Part shown: one piece after another, positions 33,179 to 42,481 of the stretch | Numbering within the stretch: position 1 is the stretch's first letter | Layout: each line of letters opens with the position of its first letter | NCBI GenBank assembly: GCA_005862285.1 | Contig: SZXW01000014.1 | Location: 124,001 to 188,000, forward strand | Source of the DNA: Chlorobium sp. | GTDB taxonomy: Bacteria; Bacteroidota; Chlorobiia; Chlorobiales; Chlorobiaceae | Reading direction: 5' to 3' | DNA: 64,000 nucleotides | Made by a program: the position numbers and the translations under genes | Notes under the pieces: generated by a model | Database searches by the model: none | What the model was told of the DNA's origin: nothing | The model's input: the letters and a program-made list of their open reading frames with translations, nothing else

Positions 33179-33967
33179 CTACAGCAAACCAATCAGTGAT
33201 TTTATCTTCAGAATCCATACTATCCAAATCGCCTCCTTGACATTCCTCTTCGTCATTTTTGATTTCCCTACCGATCTGTCAATGAAAACGATTGGAATTT
33301 CACGGATGGTATGTCCTTTTTTCCAAACTCTGAAATTCATCTCGATCTGGAATGAATAGCCCTGTGATTGAACTTTTCCAAGATCCATGGCGCGGAGAAC
33401 ATCGGTACTGAAGCATTTGTATCCGCTTGTCGGATCATCTACCGGAAGGCCGGTAATAAATCTGGTGTAATAGCTCGCCATTTTTGAAAGTATCAGCCTG
33501 CCGAGAGGCCAGTTCACGACATTTACCGTATTGTTCATGTAACGTGACCCGATTACGAGATCAGCACTCTTCATAGTTTCAAGAAACACCCTGATTTCCT
33601 TCGGATCATGTGAAAAATCCGCATCCATCTCGAGCACAAAGCGGTAATTATTTTTCAAAGCATATTGGAAGCCTGCTATATATGCGGTTCCAAGACCAAG
33701 CTTCTTTTCACGCTCAACAAGATACAGACCACGAATATCCTGCTGTAAAGATCGCACAATATCTGCTGTTCCATCCGGTGAATTATCATCGATAACAAGA
33801 AGATCAACTGTTTGAGGATAGAGATTTGAAATTTCCTTCAGCAGGCGTCCGATATTTTCTGATTCGTTGAATGTTGGAATGATGACAAGCGCCTGCACTT
33901 CGTTACGTTGCGCTTTGGATCCTTTTAAAAAATCCTGTTCAAACGAATTTTTATTCTGTTCCTGCAT
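33179..33967 (-). CDS. Polyprenol monophosphate sugar transferase-like GT2 glycosyltransferase
   Basis: 262 residues, GT-A fold family 2. LVIIPTFNESENIGRLL near residues 27-43, the nucleotide-binding DDNSPDGT near 58, and the metal-binding EMDADFSHDP near 115. GSRYMNN and ASYYTRFITGLPVDDPTSGYKCF are typical of dolichyl/polyprenyl-phosphate mannose or glucose synthases (DPM1 type, without a C-terminal membrane domain). The donor sugar cannot be told. It reads in the same direction as pscAB, but the pscB terminator lies just upstream, so it is probably transcribed separately. Confidence 0.88.
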   Translation of the reverse strand: MQEQNKNSFEQDFLKGSKAQRNEVQALVIIPTFNESENIGRLLKEISNLYPQTVDLLVIDDNSPDGTADIVRSLQQDIRGLYLVEREKKLGLGTAYIAGFQYALKNNYRFVLEMDADFSHDPKEIRVFLETMKSADLVIGSRYMNNTVNVVNWPLGRLILSKMASYYTRFITGLPVDDPTSGYKCFSTDVLRAMDLGKVQSQGYSFQIEMNFRVWKKGHTIREIPIVFIDRSVGKSKMTKRNVKEAIWIVWILKIKSLIGLL

Positions 33968-33983
33968 ATAGCGGCTGAATTCA

Positions 33984-34020
33984 TAAAAAAAAGCATTGCC
34001 TCAGTGAAGCAATGCTTTTC
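33984..34020 (-). terminator. Terminator of pscB
   Basis: On the minus strand AAAAGCATTGC and GCAATGCTTTT pair around a 9-base loop and are followed by a run of eight T. Confidence 0.9.
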
Positions 34021-34056
34021 AATAGCGATAGTAAATCAGAAATAACCAGCTTAACC

Positions 34057-34788
34057 CTACCGAACCTCACGGTGGAACCTGTGAAGGAATCTCAGATCAA
34101 AATCAAGTCTTTCCGGAGGTGTAAAGCTGAAATCAAGCACCTGACCATCCGGTTGTACTTCAAGAAGTGCGCCTGATGGACATTCATCGCCTGAAAAACA
34201 GGCTGAGCAGGAAATACAGGCATCCTGATCGATGTAACACCGGAAACCGCCTTCCTGAACATCACCGTAGAACTTGTAACCGATAGCATTGACCTTCGGC
34301 GGACATTTATCGAGACATAGACCGCATCCTACACAAAGATTCTCAAGAATGAAGTAATGCGATTTTGCCCTTGGTGCTGCTTTTTTCACCGGGGCCTGTG
34401 CTGCAGGCTGAGATGGAGCAGGAGCACCTTTTGCTGCAGGTGCAGCAGGTTTCGCACCTGGCTCACCTGCCGCTGCCGGAGCGCCTTTCGGTGCTGGGGC
34501 CGCCGCCTTCGGAGCCGGTTTTGGAGCTGCTTTCGGTGCTGCTTTCTTGACAGGTAAAGCTGATTCCTGCGGCAATCCGGTTCTTCCAAGATTGACGTTT
34601 AACGGATCGAGCCTAAGCTTGCCCCCGCTCTGTTTTGGAGATTCTTTCGGTTTAGGAGTTTCCTTTGGTTTTGGAGCCTCCTTTGCCTGTACCTGCTTTG
34701 CTGCCGGAGCTGCGCCCTTCGGTGGGGCTGCCGGTGCATTTTTTGCCGGCGGTGTCGATTTATCTGGCTGTTGTACAGGATCGGCCAT
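34057..34788 (-). CDS. pscB: Photosynthetic reaction centre iron-sulfur subunit PscB (FA/FB)
   Basis: Carries the two terminal [4Fe-4S] clusters that pass electrons from FX in PscA to ferredoxin, on the cytoplasmic side. 243 residues. The first about 135 residues are a low-complexity Ala/Pro/Lys extension (repeats such as PAAKGAPA), typical for green sulfur bacteria. The ferredoxin domain follows: C152-x2-C155-x2-C158-x3-C162-P and C191-x2-C194-x2-C197-x5-C203-P. It ends TPPERLDFDLRFLHRFHREVR. The start ATG is at 34788, preceded by AGGAGGG. It lies 86 bases after pscA, the gap containing a hairpin. Confidence 0.97.
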   Translation of the reverse strand: MADPVQQPDKSTPPAKNAPAAPPKGAAPAAKQVQAKEAPKPKETPKPKESPKQSGGKLRLDPLNVNLGRTGLPQESALPVKKAAPKAAPKPAPKAAAPAPKGAPAAAGEPGAKPAAPAAKGAPAPSQPAAQAPVKKAAPRAKSHYFILENLCVGCGLCLDKCPPKVNAIGYKFYGDVQEGGFRCYIDQDACISCSACFSGDECPSGALLEVQPDGQVLDFSFTPPERLDFDLRFLHRFHREVR

Positions 34789-34838
34789 GAAACCCTCCTA
34801 TTTAATTACATGATAAACTGTGATAATGGCAATAAACA

Positions 34839-34865
34839 GGCAGAAGGTGTTTTTCACCTTCTGCC
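34839..34865 (-). promoter_or_regulatory. Strong hairpin in the pscA-pscB gap
   Basis: GGCAGAAGGTG and CACCTTCTGCC form a perfect 11-bp stem with a 5-base loop, starting about 10 bases after the pscA stop. On the minus strand it is followed by TGTTTATTGCC, a weak T tract. It could stabilise the pscA mRNA end or terminate part of transcription, helping PscA exceed PscB. Confidence 0.65.
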
Positions 34866-34874
34866 GTGCAACAA

Positions 34875-37070
34875 TCAAGCAATCAGCTTCATCAGGTAAT
34901 CAACAACCTGTGTCAGCAATGCCTGTCCGGTCACAGACGCATCACTTACCGTTGGAGGCAGCGGTTGATCGGTCTGATAGAAACCGTTGGCAAGAAAGAG
35001 AAAGACCAGCATGAAGGTACCACCGAAATAGAGGAAGGTACCGGCAAGTTTCGAGTCAGAAATCGTGAGAACCGGGAACCTGAAAGTCACGTCACGATTG
35101 AGGAACTTCTTGCCAAGCCAGCGAATAGTTCTGGTCTGAATATCAGCACCTTCAAGACGGGAACCGCGATCCTCAAACCATACAGCGAAGCTGATGAACC
35201 ATACGAGGTGACCAATCATCAGAATGGTCGAAAGATGTGAGCTCGAAAAAATCGTCACTGTTTCCGTCCAGAAGTAATAGAAGATACCCGACGTATAGTG
35301 GTGGTGCAGATGAGCTACCGAATCCCATGCTTTTGCATCTGCTGCAGGTACGCCATACATCATGGAAGCAATCCATGCACCATCGATATACCAGCAGACC
35401 GCTGAAAGACCTTTGATACCCCAGAGCATCGCAAACCAGAGCTGGTCCTGAATCGATACACCGCAGGTACCGCCGTAAACCGGGCCGAGGCATGGGAAAG
35501 AATAGGAGTTCTTCTTGAGACCGAGGTCATCCCACAGCGGAGAGGTATGAGCGAAAAATGCGATACGGACAAGAGCGATCAGCGAGAACAGAGAGCCTGC
35601 AGTGATAACATGAGCCATTACCCAGTCGTTGATGCTCGGATCTGCAAACATCCACTGGAAGATCGGAAGAGGTTTCAGCCAGTAGAATGACATCATTATG
35701 TTGGTACCGAAAATGTTCAGTTCACAGATCGTGTTCCAGACAATGACTGCATAAACTGAAAGCATTGTTGCAAAACAGAGCGCCATAACAGTACCGAGAA
35801 TCTTCACCTGTACTTCCTGGTCACGTCCTTTTGCGATCCAGATGGATTTAATCTGGCTGTAGAGACCGTTAAGCTGGATCTTGAGAAGGTACTGGCCGCC
35901 ATGATAGACACCTGCGAAAACATAGAGCACGCCGCAGATGATATGGTTGAAGGTAATCAGGTTGGTAACCACCCTCGACATACCGAAAGACTGGCCGCTC
36001 TTCGGAAGAATTGCGAATGCAGGGAAGTCGGCGAATTCTTTCGCACCGGAAATGATCCTGCCGCCTTCTTCGACGAAGTTGTAGCTGACACGGTTGAACG
36101 GTTCACCGTAAAGGTAGAAAACCAGATCATCAAGCTTTTTGTAATAGGGAGCGAAGGACGGCTGCTGGAATGCAACGAAGGCGATGACACCGAGTGCAAT
36201 ATTAATATAGCCTATTGCCGTCAGGTGAACAGAGAAAGCAGCTTTCATGTCATCATTGAGATGGATTGCTGCATTGGGGGGATTGTTCCACCAGTAGACG
36301 CCGAGAGCAAAAAAGACCACGCAGAAAACGAAAGACATGAATGTCTCGGAATTGATGGTCTGGAAATCAGGAATCGGAGCGAAGCCGAGTACAGCCCACA
36401 TGACTATACCCCAGCCGAGGAAAAGCAGAGACATGTATACAGCATGGGGTCCAAGAGCATCCTTGTAGGTTTTTGCGCTTGTGCCGCTGAACACGACATC
36501 ACCGAATTTGCCGAGGAACCTGAAGTCACGGAAATTGCCGGCACGCCCGGTGAACGGATTGGTCAGATTGTGTGTCCAGTGACGCCAGCCGCCGAACAGC
36601 AGAATGGAACCGGAGACAATGTGAAGAATGGCCCAGCCGATAAGCCTGGATGCTGCATCCGCAAGATCATCGGTTTTCGTGCTGTAAGTGTCGATGCCGA
36701 GAGAGACCATCCTTGGCTTGATGGTCAGGTAGAACCAGTTGTCATGGAATCCCGGCGCACCCCAGGGGAAAACCTGAATACCGGAGATGTAGTAGATTGC
36801 CATAAGATAGCCCATCACGCCAAGCAGTGCGAGATGTCCGCCAACCACCTGCTCATCGTCAAGCTTTTCGGTATCGAAAATCTGATACCACTTCGTGGAA
36901 CGGGTTTCTGTCCGCTGGAACAGAAATCTTCTCATTTTGGCGGCATCCTGCTCCTTGATTACAGACGGAGCGCCGGAGGCAGCGTTTCCTTTGGGCGAAG
37001 GAGCGCTCCCCTTGGGCGGTGGAACAGAGCCCTTTGGCTTGACTCCTGCCGGATTCACTTGTTCAGCCAT
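34875..37070 (-). CDS. pscA: Photosynthetic reaction centre core protein PscA
   Basis: Homodimeric type I reaction-centre core, in the cytoplasmic membrane, binding the P840 special pair, A0 chlorophylls and the inter-subunit [4Fe-4S] cluster FX. 731 residues, many membrane helices rich in His (chlorophyll ligands). The Gly/Pro/Lys-rich N-terminus (KPKGSVPPPKGSAP) is followed by the antenna-like helices. The FX loop FPCLGPVYGGTC supplies two cysteines (about 527 and 536) per subunit. Start ATG at 37070 with GGAG eight bases upstream. It leads pscA-pscB; pscC and pscD are not in the window. Leader of about 400 bases to dapF. Confidence 0.98.
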   Translation of the reverse strand: MAEQVNPAGVKPKGSVPPPKGSAPSPKGNAASGAPSVIKEQDAAKMRRFLFQRTETRSTKWYQIFDTEKLDDEQVVGGHLALLGVMGYLMAIYYISGIQVFPWGAPGFHDNWFYLTIKPRMVSLGIDTYSTKTDDLADAASRLIGWAILHIVSGSILLFGGWRHWTHNLTNPFTGRAGNFRDFRFLGKFGDVVFSGTSAKTYKDALGPHAVYMSLLFLGWGIVMWAVLGFAPIPDFQTINSETFMSFVFCVVFFALGVYWWNNPPNAAIHLNDDMKAAFSVHLTAIGYINIALGVIAFVAFQQPSFAPYYKKLDDLVFYLYGEPFNRVSYNFVEEGGRIISGAKEFADFPAFAILPKSGQSFGMSRVVTNLITFNHIICGVLYVFAGVYHGGQYLLKIQLNGLYSQIKSIWIAKGRDQEVQVKILGTVMALCFATMLSVYAVIVWNTICELNIFGTNIMMSFYWLKPLPIFQWMFADPSINDWVMAHVITAGSLFSLIALVRIAFFAHTSPLWDDLGLKKNSYSFPCLGPVYGGTCGVSIQDQLWFAMLWGIKGLSAVCWYIDGAWIASMMYGVPAADAKAWDSVAHLHHHYTSGIFYYFWTETVTIFSSSHLSTILMIGHLVWFISFAVWFEDRGSRLEGADIQTRTIRWLGKKFLNRDVTFRFPVLTISDSKLAGTFLYFGGTFMLVFLFLANGFYQTDQPLPPTVSDASVTGQALLTQVVDYLMKLIA

Positions 37071-37487
37071 TGTATTCTCTCCTTTGTTTGGACATATTTC
37101 AGGTAAAAAAACCGAAAAAACTTTTCTGTCATTGCCTCAGTCACAACGATAAGGAATCTTTCAATCCTGCATTCACGTTGTATCTTTCCGCCTGCTCCTT
37201 CAAGGAACCCCTGTGCAAAGTAACACAGGAAATAAAAATATATATGGAGAAAACCCTGAAAAATAAGATTCAATAAAGCACATCACCAAATCAACCGCCC
37301 AATATTTTACTCAGTAAAATAAGAAAAAAATTTTAATAATAAATTAATTTGACGGCTCAGAACTGCGCTATTGTTTTATTATACAGCATGAAAGCGGAAT
37401 TCACATCATGAGGGAATCTCCCTTGCGGCAGAAGCCCTAAACAGACAAACACTGGTTATATACATCGAACAATGACAATTTAAACCC
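37071..37487. other. Divergent control region of pscA and dapF
   Basis: About 420 AT-rich bases without a gene, between the pscA and dapF starts. It holds the palindrome at 37303-37321 and TTGACG at 37349-37354 on the plus strand with AT-rich text after it, but spacing to a clear -10 is poor. A 68-codon open frame on + and a 72-codon one on - lie here without ribosome-binding sites of note. I cannot place the pscA promoter with confidence. Confidence 0.5.
37303..37321. promoter_or_regulatory. 19-bp perfect palindrome, candidate operator upstream of pscA/dapF
   Basis: TATTTTACT-C-AGTAAAATA, nine-base arms around one central base, in the divergent gap 233 bases before pscA and 166 before dapF. 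Its size suits a homodimeric regulator. The regulator is unknown. Confidence 0.5.
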
Positions 37488-38300
37488 ATGGAAATACCGT
37501 TCAGCAAATTATCAGGCGCCGGCAATGATTTTATAGTCATCGACAACAGAAACCTTGCCATCCATCTTTCCCATAGACAGATCAGGGAACTCTGCACCAG
37601 GAGAACAGGGATCGGAGCCGATGGACTGATCCTCATCGATCCCTCCGAACACTACGATTTCAGTATGAAGTATTATAACGCAGATGGTTATCCTGGCTCG
37701 ATGTGCGGAAACGGAGGAAGGTGCGCTGTATATTTTGCCAGCACAGCAGGCAGTCCTTCTTCCTTTGAAAACGGCTTTATATTTGAAGCCAACGGCAACC
37801 GGTATGATGCCTGGATAACCGGACCTGAAACTGTCAAACTTCGGATGCTGGCACCGGAAGGGTTCCGGAATGACATGACAATCGAAGGTTATACCTGCCA
37901 TTATGTTGAGACCGGTTCCCCTCATGCCATTATCTATACTGACAATCTTGAAAACATCCATGTTACCGGAATTGGCAGCACTATCAGGCATCGTACAGAT
38001 TTTTTCCCGGAGGGAACCAATGTAAACTTCATCGAAATTACCTCATCCGACTCTTTATCGCTCCGCACGTTCGAACGTGGCGTCGAAGATGAAACCCTTG
38101 CCTGTGGTACCGGAGCTGTTGCCGCTGCACTGATGAGCCGTCACCTTGGAAAAATCAGGGGAACTATTGTACTGGTCAGAGTAAAAAGCGGTGAAATTCT
38201 TGAAGTCAGTTTCAGCGAAGACATGAAAGAGGTATTCCTGACCGGACCGGCAAAGATTGTCTTTAAAGGCAGTTTTGTGACAGAAGAATTAAATTGCTAA
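37488..38300 (+). CDS. dapF: Diaminopimelate epimerase
   Basis: Converts LL- to meso-diaminopimelate for peptidoglycan and lysine. 270 residues. It begins MEIPFSKLSGAGNDFIVIDNR with the conserved GAGNDF, and has the two catalytic cysteines in MCGNGGRC (C73) and ACGTGAVAAA (C206). Divergent from pscA. No other lysine gene is next to it in the window. Confidence 0.97.
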   Translation: MEIPFSKLSGAGNDFIVIDNRNLAIHLSHRQIRELCTRRTGIGADGLILIDPSEHYDFSMKYYNADGYPGSMCGNGGRCAVYFASTAGSPSSFENGFIFEANGNRYDAWITGPETVKLRMLAPEGFRNDMTIEGYTCHYVETGSPHAIIYTDNLENIHVTGIGSTIRHRTDFFPEGTNVNFIEITSSDSLSLRTFERGVEDETLACGTGAVAAALMSRHLGKIRGTIVLVRVKSGEILEVSFSEDMKEVFLTGPAKIVFKGSFVTEELNC

Positions 38301-38601
38301 AAACGAATTAATCGTATCGATGCAGTAAATTATTATTAATAATTAAAATATAACATATATTAAATATAGGGAAGAAAAAGACGGCATGTCCTCTTTTACC
38401 TCCTATCTCAAAGACTTGTAAATTAAATGCCGACCCGGTTCCATGAACCTGTCTACTGTTTTTTTTAAAAAAAAGTGAACGTATAGTTCCTGTTCCTCAC
38501 AAGTTTTTATGACTTCGTATCCTGTAACTCGACATTGATTTAGAAGAAGAGAAATTCCATTGTTGAATTTTTTTGCGCCCGGAATCACCTAAACCGCTGC
38601 A
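38301..38601. other. AT-rich intergenic stretch between dapF and the MEMO1 gene
   Basis: About 300 bases, strongly AT-rich at 38310-38370. I see no gene, RNA or clear terminator. It should hold the promoter of the MEMO1 gene. Confidence 0.5.
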
Positions 38602-39471
38602 ATGAACCTAACCATAAGATATCCGGCTGTAGCAGATTCTCATTATCCCGCCGACTCCGAGGCACTTGAGTTACTGATGCAGAATCTTCTCGATTCTTCT
38701 GGCTATGCCGGTCAAGACAACAGGAAAATACGCGCCATACTTTCGCCTCATGCACCTCTCGATATCAGCGGCAAAATCGCTGCCGAAGCCTACAAGGTTC
38801 TGAAAGGCAAGAAGCTCCACTCCATATTCCTTCTCGGCAATACCCATGCATTTTTTTTCGACGGAGTTGCTGCGGACAGCAGGCATGAATGGCTGACCCC
38901 ATTGGGCAGTGTGCCGGTCAACCGGTCACTTACAAAGGAGCTGTGTTCCGTCGAAACGAAAAACATCCGTATTCTTGACCTGGCACACGATATGGATCAT
39001 GTACTTGAACTGCAGCTACCCTTTCTGCAGCGTTCCCTGGAAAAGGGCTTCTCAATCGTCCCGATCCTGCTTGGAACAAACACGGACAATGTTGAGCTTG
39101 CAGATCTGCTTCGCACCCTCTTTCAGCCTGACGATCTCATCGTCGTCAGCACAGACCTGTCTCATTATCCAACCTATCGTCAGGCGATTGTGATAGATAA
39201 TGAGACAATGGAGTCAATAGTCAATCTCGATATGGACAGGCTCGAAGCCCACCAGAAAAAGCTCGAGCAAACCAGAAAAAATTCATCGATCAATCTTTCC
39301 TGCAGCCCGGATGCCATTATCACCCTTCTTCTCATCGCAAGAAAACTCGGATGGAAAGCTGAAAGGCTTTCGTATACAAATACCGGCTTCATGCCTGATG
39401 ACGACAAGACGGAAGTTGTAGGGTACGGCTCCATTATCTTCTACGAAGAGACCGCACAATCGAAGGAATGA
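38602..39471 (+). CDS. MEMO1 family protein (AmmeMemoRadiSam system protein B)
   Basis: 289 residues. Follows the MEMO1 pattern: RYPAVADSHYPAD at the start, AILSPHAPLDISGKIAAEAYK near 49-68 (equivalent of the PHAGYxxSG motif), a LLGNTHAFFFDG segment, and VSTDLSHYPTYRQA. MEMO1 resembles extradiol dioxygenases (LigB) and keeps metal-binding His residues, but its biochemical role in bacteria is not settled. The usual partners, an AMMECR1 protein and a radical SAM protein, are not in this window. It is 62 bases upstream of the glutamate dehydrogenase gene. Confidence 0.85.
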   Translation: MNLTIRYPAVADSHYPADSEALELLMQNLLDSSGYAGQDNRKIRAILSPHAPLDISGKIAAEAYKVLKGKKLHSIFLLGNTHAFFFDGVAADSRHEWLTPLGSVPVNRSLTKELCSVETKNIRILDLAHDMDHVLELQLPFLQRSLEKGFSIVPILLGTNTDNVELADLLRTLFQPDDLIVVSTDLSHYPTYRQAIVIDNETMESIVNLDMDRLEAHQKKLEQTRKNSSINLSCSPDAIITLLLIARKLGWKAERLSYTNTGFMPDDDKTEVVGYGSIIFYEETAQSKE

Positions 39472-39533
39472 TCATCGATCCTTTTAGCCATTCACTCCCT
39501 GATTGAAAGTCCCTGCATGTAAAAAGCGATTGT

Positions 39534-40844
39534 ATGAGTGAAAGAAATATACCCGGCGAGTACACCCTGCCCGATACACTTGCAAAAACAGAAATCAGGT
39601 CGGAACAGAATCCTTTCATAATCGCACAGAGTCAGCTTGACGAAACTGCTTCGTACCTGAAACTTGATCCGGCGACTCACCAGCTTCTCCGATGGCCTTT
39701 ACGAGAGCTCCATATCACCATGCCGGTAAAATTGGACAATGGCACGACCAGGATTTTCCACGGTTTCAGGGTGCAGCACAACGATGCCCGCGGCCCATGC
39801 AAGGGAGGTATCCGGTTTCACCCTGATGAAACAATCGATACCGTTCGAGCCCTTGCAGCGTGGATGACATGGAAAACCGCCGTCATGAACCTGCCCCTCG
39901 GCGGAGGAAAAGGCGGTGTGATCTGCAATCCGAAAAAAATGTCCCCTGGAGAACTTGAGCGCCTTTCGCGCGCCTACATCCGTCAGGCAGGAAGTTTTGT
40001 TGCTCCTGAAAAGGATGTACCTGCGCCCGATGTATACACTAACCCGCAGATCATGGCCTGGATGGCTGACGAATATTCCATGCTGCGCGGATACAACGAG
40101 TTCGGGATTATAACAGGCAAGCCCCTTCCTCTCGGCGGTTCTGCAGGAAGAAACGATGCAACGGCAAGAGGAGGCATATATTGTGTCAGAGAAGCTGCAA
40201 GAGTAAAGGGAATAGGACTCCAGGGAGCTACGGCAGCAATCCAGGGTTATGGAAATTCCGGTTCGTATGCCCATAAGCTTGCGGAAAAAATGCTCGGCAT
40301 GAAAATCGTCGCGGTTTCCGATTCAAAAGGAACCGTCTTCAATCCGGACGGTTTCACCCACGAAGATCTTATGGCGCACAAAAAACGTACCGGATCGGTA
40401 ACCGGTTTCCCTGGAACTGAACCGCTTTCAAACGAAGCTCTCTTTGAACTGGATGTAACGGTTATTTTCCCTGCCGCGCTTGAAGGAGCGATCAACCGGA
40501 ATAACGCCCCCCGCATCAAAGCGAAAATCATAGCTGAACTTGCCAACGGACCGACCACACCGGAAGCCGATATCATACTCAGGAATAACGGCTGTTACGT
40601 CATTCCCGATCTGCTCTGCAATGCCGGAGGTGTCACGGTTTCCTATTTTGAAATGGTTCAGAATTCCTACGGTTATTACTGGGAAGAGGAGGAAATCCAC
40701 CATCGCCTCGAAAAAAAGATGACCGACGCTTTCAGTCAAGTACACCGGACTGCCGGACAATATGGTGTTCATAATCGTATGGCGGCATATATCGTAGCGG
40801 TAGAACGGGTTGCAGAAGCAATGAGACTCAGGGGGTGGGTATAA
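39534..40844 (+). CDS. gdhA: Glutamate dehydrogenase (Glu/Leu/Phe/Val dehydrogenase family)
   Basis: Interconverts 2-oxoglutarate and glutamate with NAD(P)H. 436 residues, close to the hexameric type. [21 protein letters not shown] and the substrate-binding lysine region [16 protein letters not shown] (K126), then [20 protein letters not shown]. The Rossmann domain has the nucleotide motif [12 protein letters not shown] near 240. It probably uses 2-oxoglutarate made by KorAB, a link inferred from pathway logic. The coenzyme cannot be told by eye. Convergent with the glycosyltransferase at 40872. Confidence 0.93.
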   Translation: MSERNIPGEYTLPDTLAKTEIRSEQNPFIIAQSQLDETASYLKLDPATHQLLRWPLRELHITMPVKLDNGTTRIFHGFRVQHNDARGPCKGGIRFHPDETIDTVRALAAWMTWKTAVMNLPLGGGKGGVICNPKKMSPGELERLSRAYIRQAGSFVAPEKDVPAPDVYTNPQIMAWMADEYSMLRGYNEFGIITGKPLPLGGSAGRNDATARGGIYCVREAARVKGIGLQGATAAIQGYGNSGSYAHKLAEKMLGMKIVAVSDSKGTVFNPDGFTHEDLMAHKKRTGSVTGFPGTEPLSNEALFELDVTVIFPAALEGAINRNNAPRIKAKIIAELANGPTTPEADIILRNNGCYVIPDLLCNAGGVTVSYFEMVQNSYGYYWEEEEIHHRLEKKMTDAFSQVHRTAGQYGVHNRMAAYIVAVERVAEAMRLRGWV

Positions 40845-40871
40845 CGGCAACCAGACACCGCGGCTGCTTCA

Positions 40872-42089
40872 TCATGTCAGGTAGTTCAGCATTTCAGGCA
40901 GGCACCGGGTTTTCAGATCATACTTCTCTATTATTGTTTTTCTTGCGGCTTTTCTTATCCCTTCATATTGTGAAGGCTTTGCGACAACCTCTCCGATTGT
41001 GACTGCAAGCCGTTCGCTATCGAAAAAGTCCGTCAGCAATCCGTTTTCCCCATGTTTGATAACCTCCTGAACGGGAGCCGTATCTGACCCGATGACAACA
41101 CATCCGGCAGCCATCGCTTCGAGCATTGACCAGGAGAGAACAAACGGATAGGTCAGATAGACATGGGCAGAAGAAAGCTGAAGAATGCTGATATATTTAT
41201 TATATGGCAGCTTCCCGGTAAAATGAACCTTCGACCAGTCCACCCGGCCCTCCAATTCTTCACGATAAATCGAGCGATAAGTTTTGCCTTCAGGAAGCTT
41301 CCGTCCATAACTGACACCATCGCCTCCGACAACAATTATCCTCGCATCGGGACATCGTTCCTGAATCAGGGGAAGAGTCCGCATGAAAATATGAAAACCC
41401 CGATAAGGTTCGAGATTCCTTGAGACATAAGTTACAACCTTGTCACCATGTCTGAAAACATGGCCTTCGAGTTCGATAGAAGCCTCAGGATCGGGGACTA
41501 TCAATCGTGTATCGATGCCTTCATGGATAATCCTTATTTTCTGGAGGTATTCCTTTGGATACAGGCTCTGCTGCCAGCAGGTCGGAGATATTCCCGCATC
41601 GGCCGATTCAAGTGCGTGGAGTTGAGTCGAATTCTTGATCCTGATCCTGAACCGGTCATCAAAAGTTGAAGGAAATTCGGCATCAAAACCGACATCGCCT
41701 CCGGTGCTCCGGTAGTAATATTCGAAATAGTTTATGTGGCGGGCATCAGGAAAAATATCCCTGAGAAACAACGATTCGCCCCATGCAGGATGGCTTGTTA
41801 CAACATCCGGAAAGAATCCTTTTTTCTTCAGCTCGATGGCAATTCTGGCAACCTCCTGACCCCTGCGGATTGCGGCTTCAAAATCCCGGATATAGTGATG
41901 CGTTCCTTCACCTGACCCCTGCTTCAACCGGTACCCGATAACAGTTATTGCCGGGTGAACGGATGGGCGGCTTTCCAGATTGACCGTTTCACCGATACCG
42001 ACAACCCTGTGCTGCGGCATCTCAGCCAGGGCACGGGCAACATGCCGGAACTGCCCTGGAAAGTTCTGGTGAACAAATAAAAAGTTCAT
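40872..42089 (-). CDS. Glycosyltransferase of the GT-B (family 4) type
   Basis: 405 residues. It begins MNFLFVHQNFPGQFRHVARALAEMPQHRVVGIGE and has the N-terminal segment often annotated as glycosyl transferase family 4 (DUF-like 'GT4_C'). The C-terminal nucleotide-sugar domain contains VVTYVSRNLEPYRGFHIFMRTLPLI and the E-x7-E type segment in SWSMLEAMAAGCVVIGSDTAPVQEVI. Substrate unknown; likely a surface polysaccharide or lipid. Its start overlaps a short upstream open frame by four bases (ATGA). Confidence 0.88.
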   Translation of the reverse strand: MNFLFVHQNFPGQFRHVARALAEMPQHRVVGIGETVNLESRPSVHPAITVIGYRLKQGSGEGTHHYIRDFEAAIRRGQEVARIAIELKKKGFFPDVVTSHPAWGESLFLRDIFPDARHINYFEYYYRSTGGDVGFDAEFPSTFDDRFRIRIKNSTQLHALESADAGISPTCWQQSLYPKEYLQKIRIIHEGIDTRLIVPDPEASIELEGHVFRHGDKVVTYVSRNLEPYRGFHIFMRTLPLIQERCPDARIIVVGGDGVSYGRKLPEGKTYRSIYREELEGRVDWSKVHFTGKLPYNKYISILQLSSAHVYLTYPFVLSWSMLEAMAAGCVVIGSDTAPVQEVIKHGENGLLTDFFDSERLAVTIGEVVAKPSQYEGIRKAARKTIIEKYDLKTRCLPEMLNYLT

Positions 42090-42307
42090 GACTTTAACAA
42101 TATGTTACGTAACGCGGACAGGATTCCCGGGAAAACCAGGACAAAACTATGAATATTTTTTGTGCGCGACAGCAGCAATCCTGATACAGCCAGTATCATC
42201 TCAAGGATCCAGAATAGCGGCACAATAAAAATAACGTAATAAATATCTGTTAATATCATTCCACAGCATATAAATATGCCTTTTTTCACGACGTGATCAC
42301 CTAACAA
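42086..42307 (-). CDS. Possible small hydrophobic protein upstream of the glycosyltransferase
   Basis: 73 codons, ending in the four-base overlap ATGA with the glycosyltransferase start, which is typical of translational coupling. The product would have two hydrophobic stretches (about 10-28 and 29-48) and a basic middle. There is no good ribosome-binding site and I do not recognise the family. Could be chance; low confidence. Confidence 0.3.
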   Translation of the reverse strand: MLGDHVVKKGIFICCGMILTDIYYVIFIVPLFWILEMILAVSGLLLSRTKNIHSFVLVFPGILSALRNILLKS

Positions 42308-42421
42308 GCAAATAACACACCAATAACACTTAATCGATCTGATGCATTTAACGTTTTATCTATCAGTAACATGAAATTTTCCATATGCTTGGAAATTTTT
42401 TACATTTGTAAGTGGTTCTAT

Positions 42422-42450
42422 GTATTGCAATGCAATATTACTTGCAATAC
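42422..42450. promoter_or_regulatory. Inverted repeat upstream of the first beta-barrel gene
   Basis: GTATTGCAA (42422-42430) and TTGCAATAC (42442-42450), perfect nine-base arms spaced by 11 bases, 32 bases before the start codon. Just upstream, TACATTTG at 42401-42408 fits a -7 element of the Bacteroidetes type. Could be an operator or 5' leader hairpin. Confidence 0.45.
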
Positions 42451-42481
42451 AGTTTTCAGTAACACTTAAACTGACACAACA

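Noticed and set aside
35901-37106. 401-codon open frame on the plus strand
   Set aside because: Antisense shadow of pscA.
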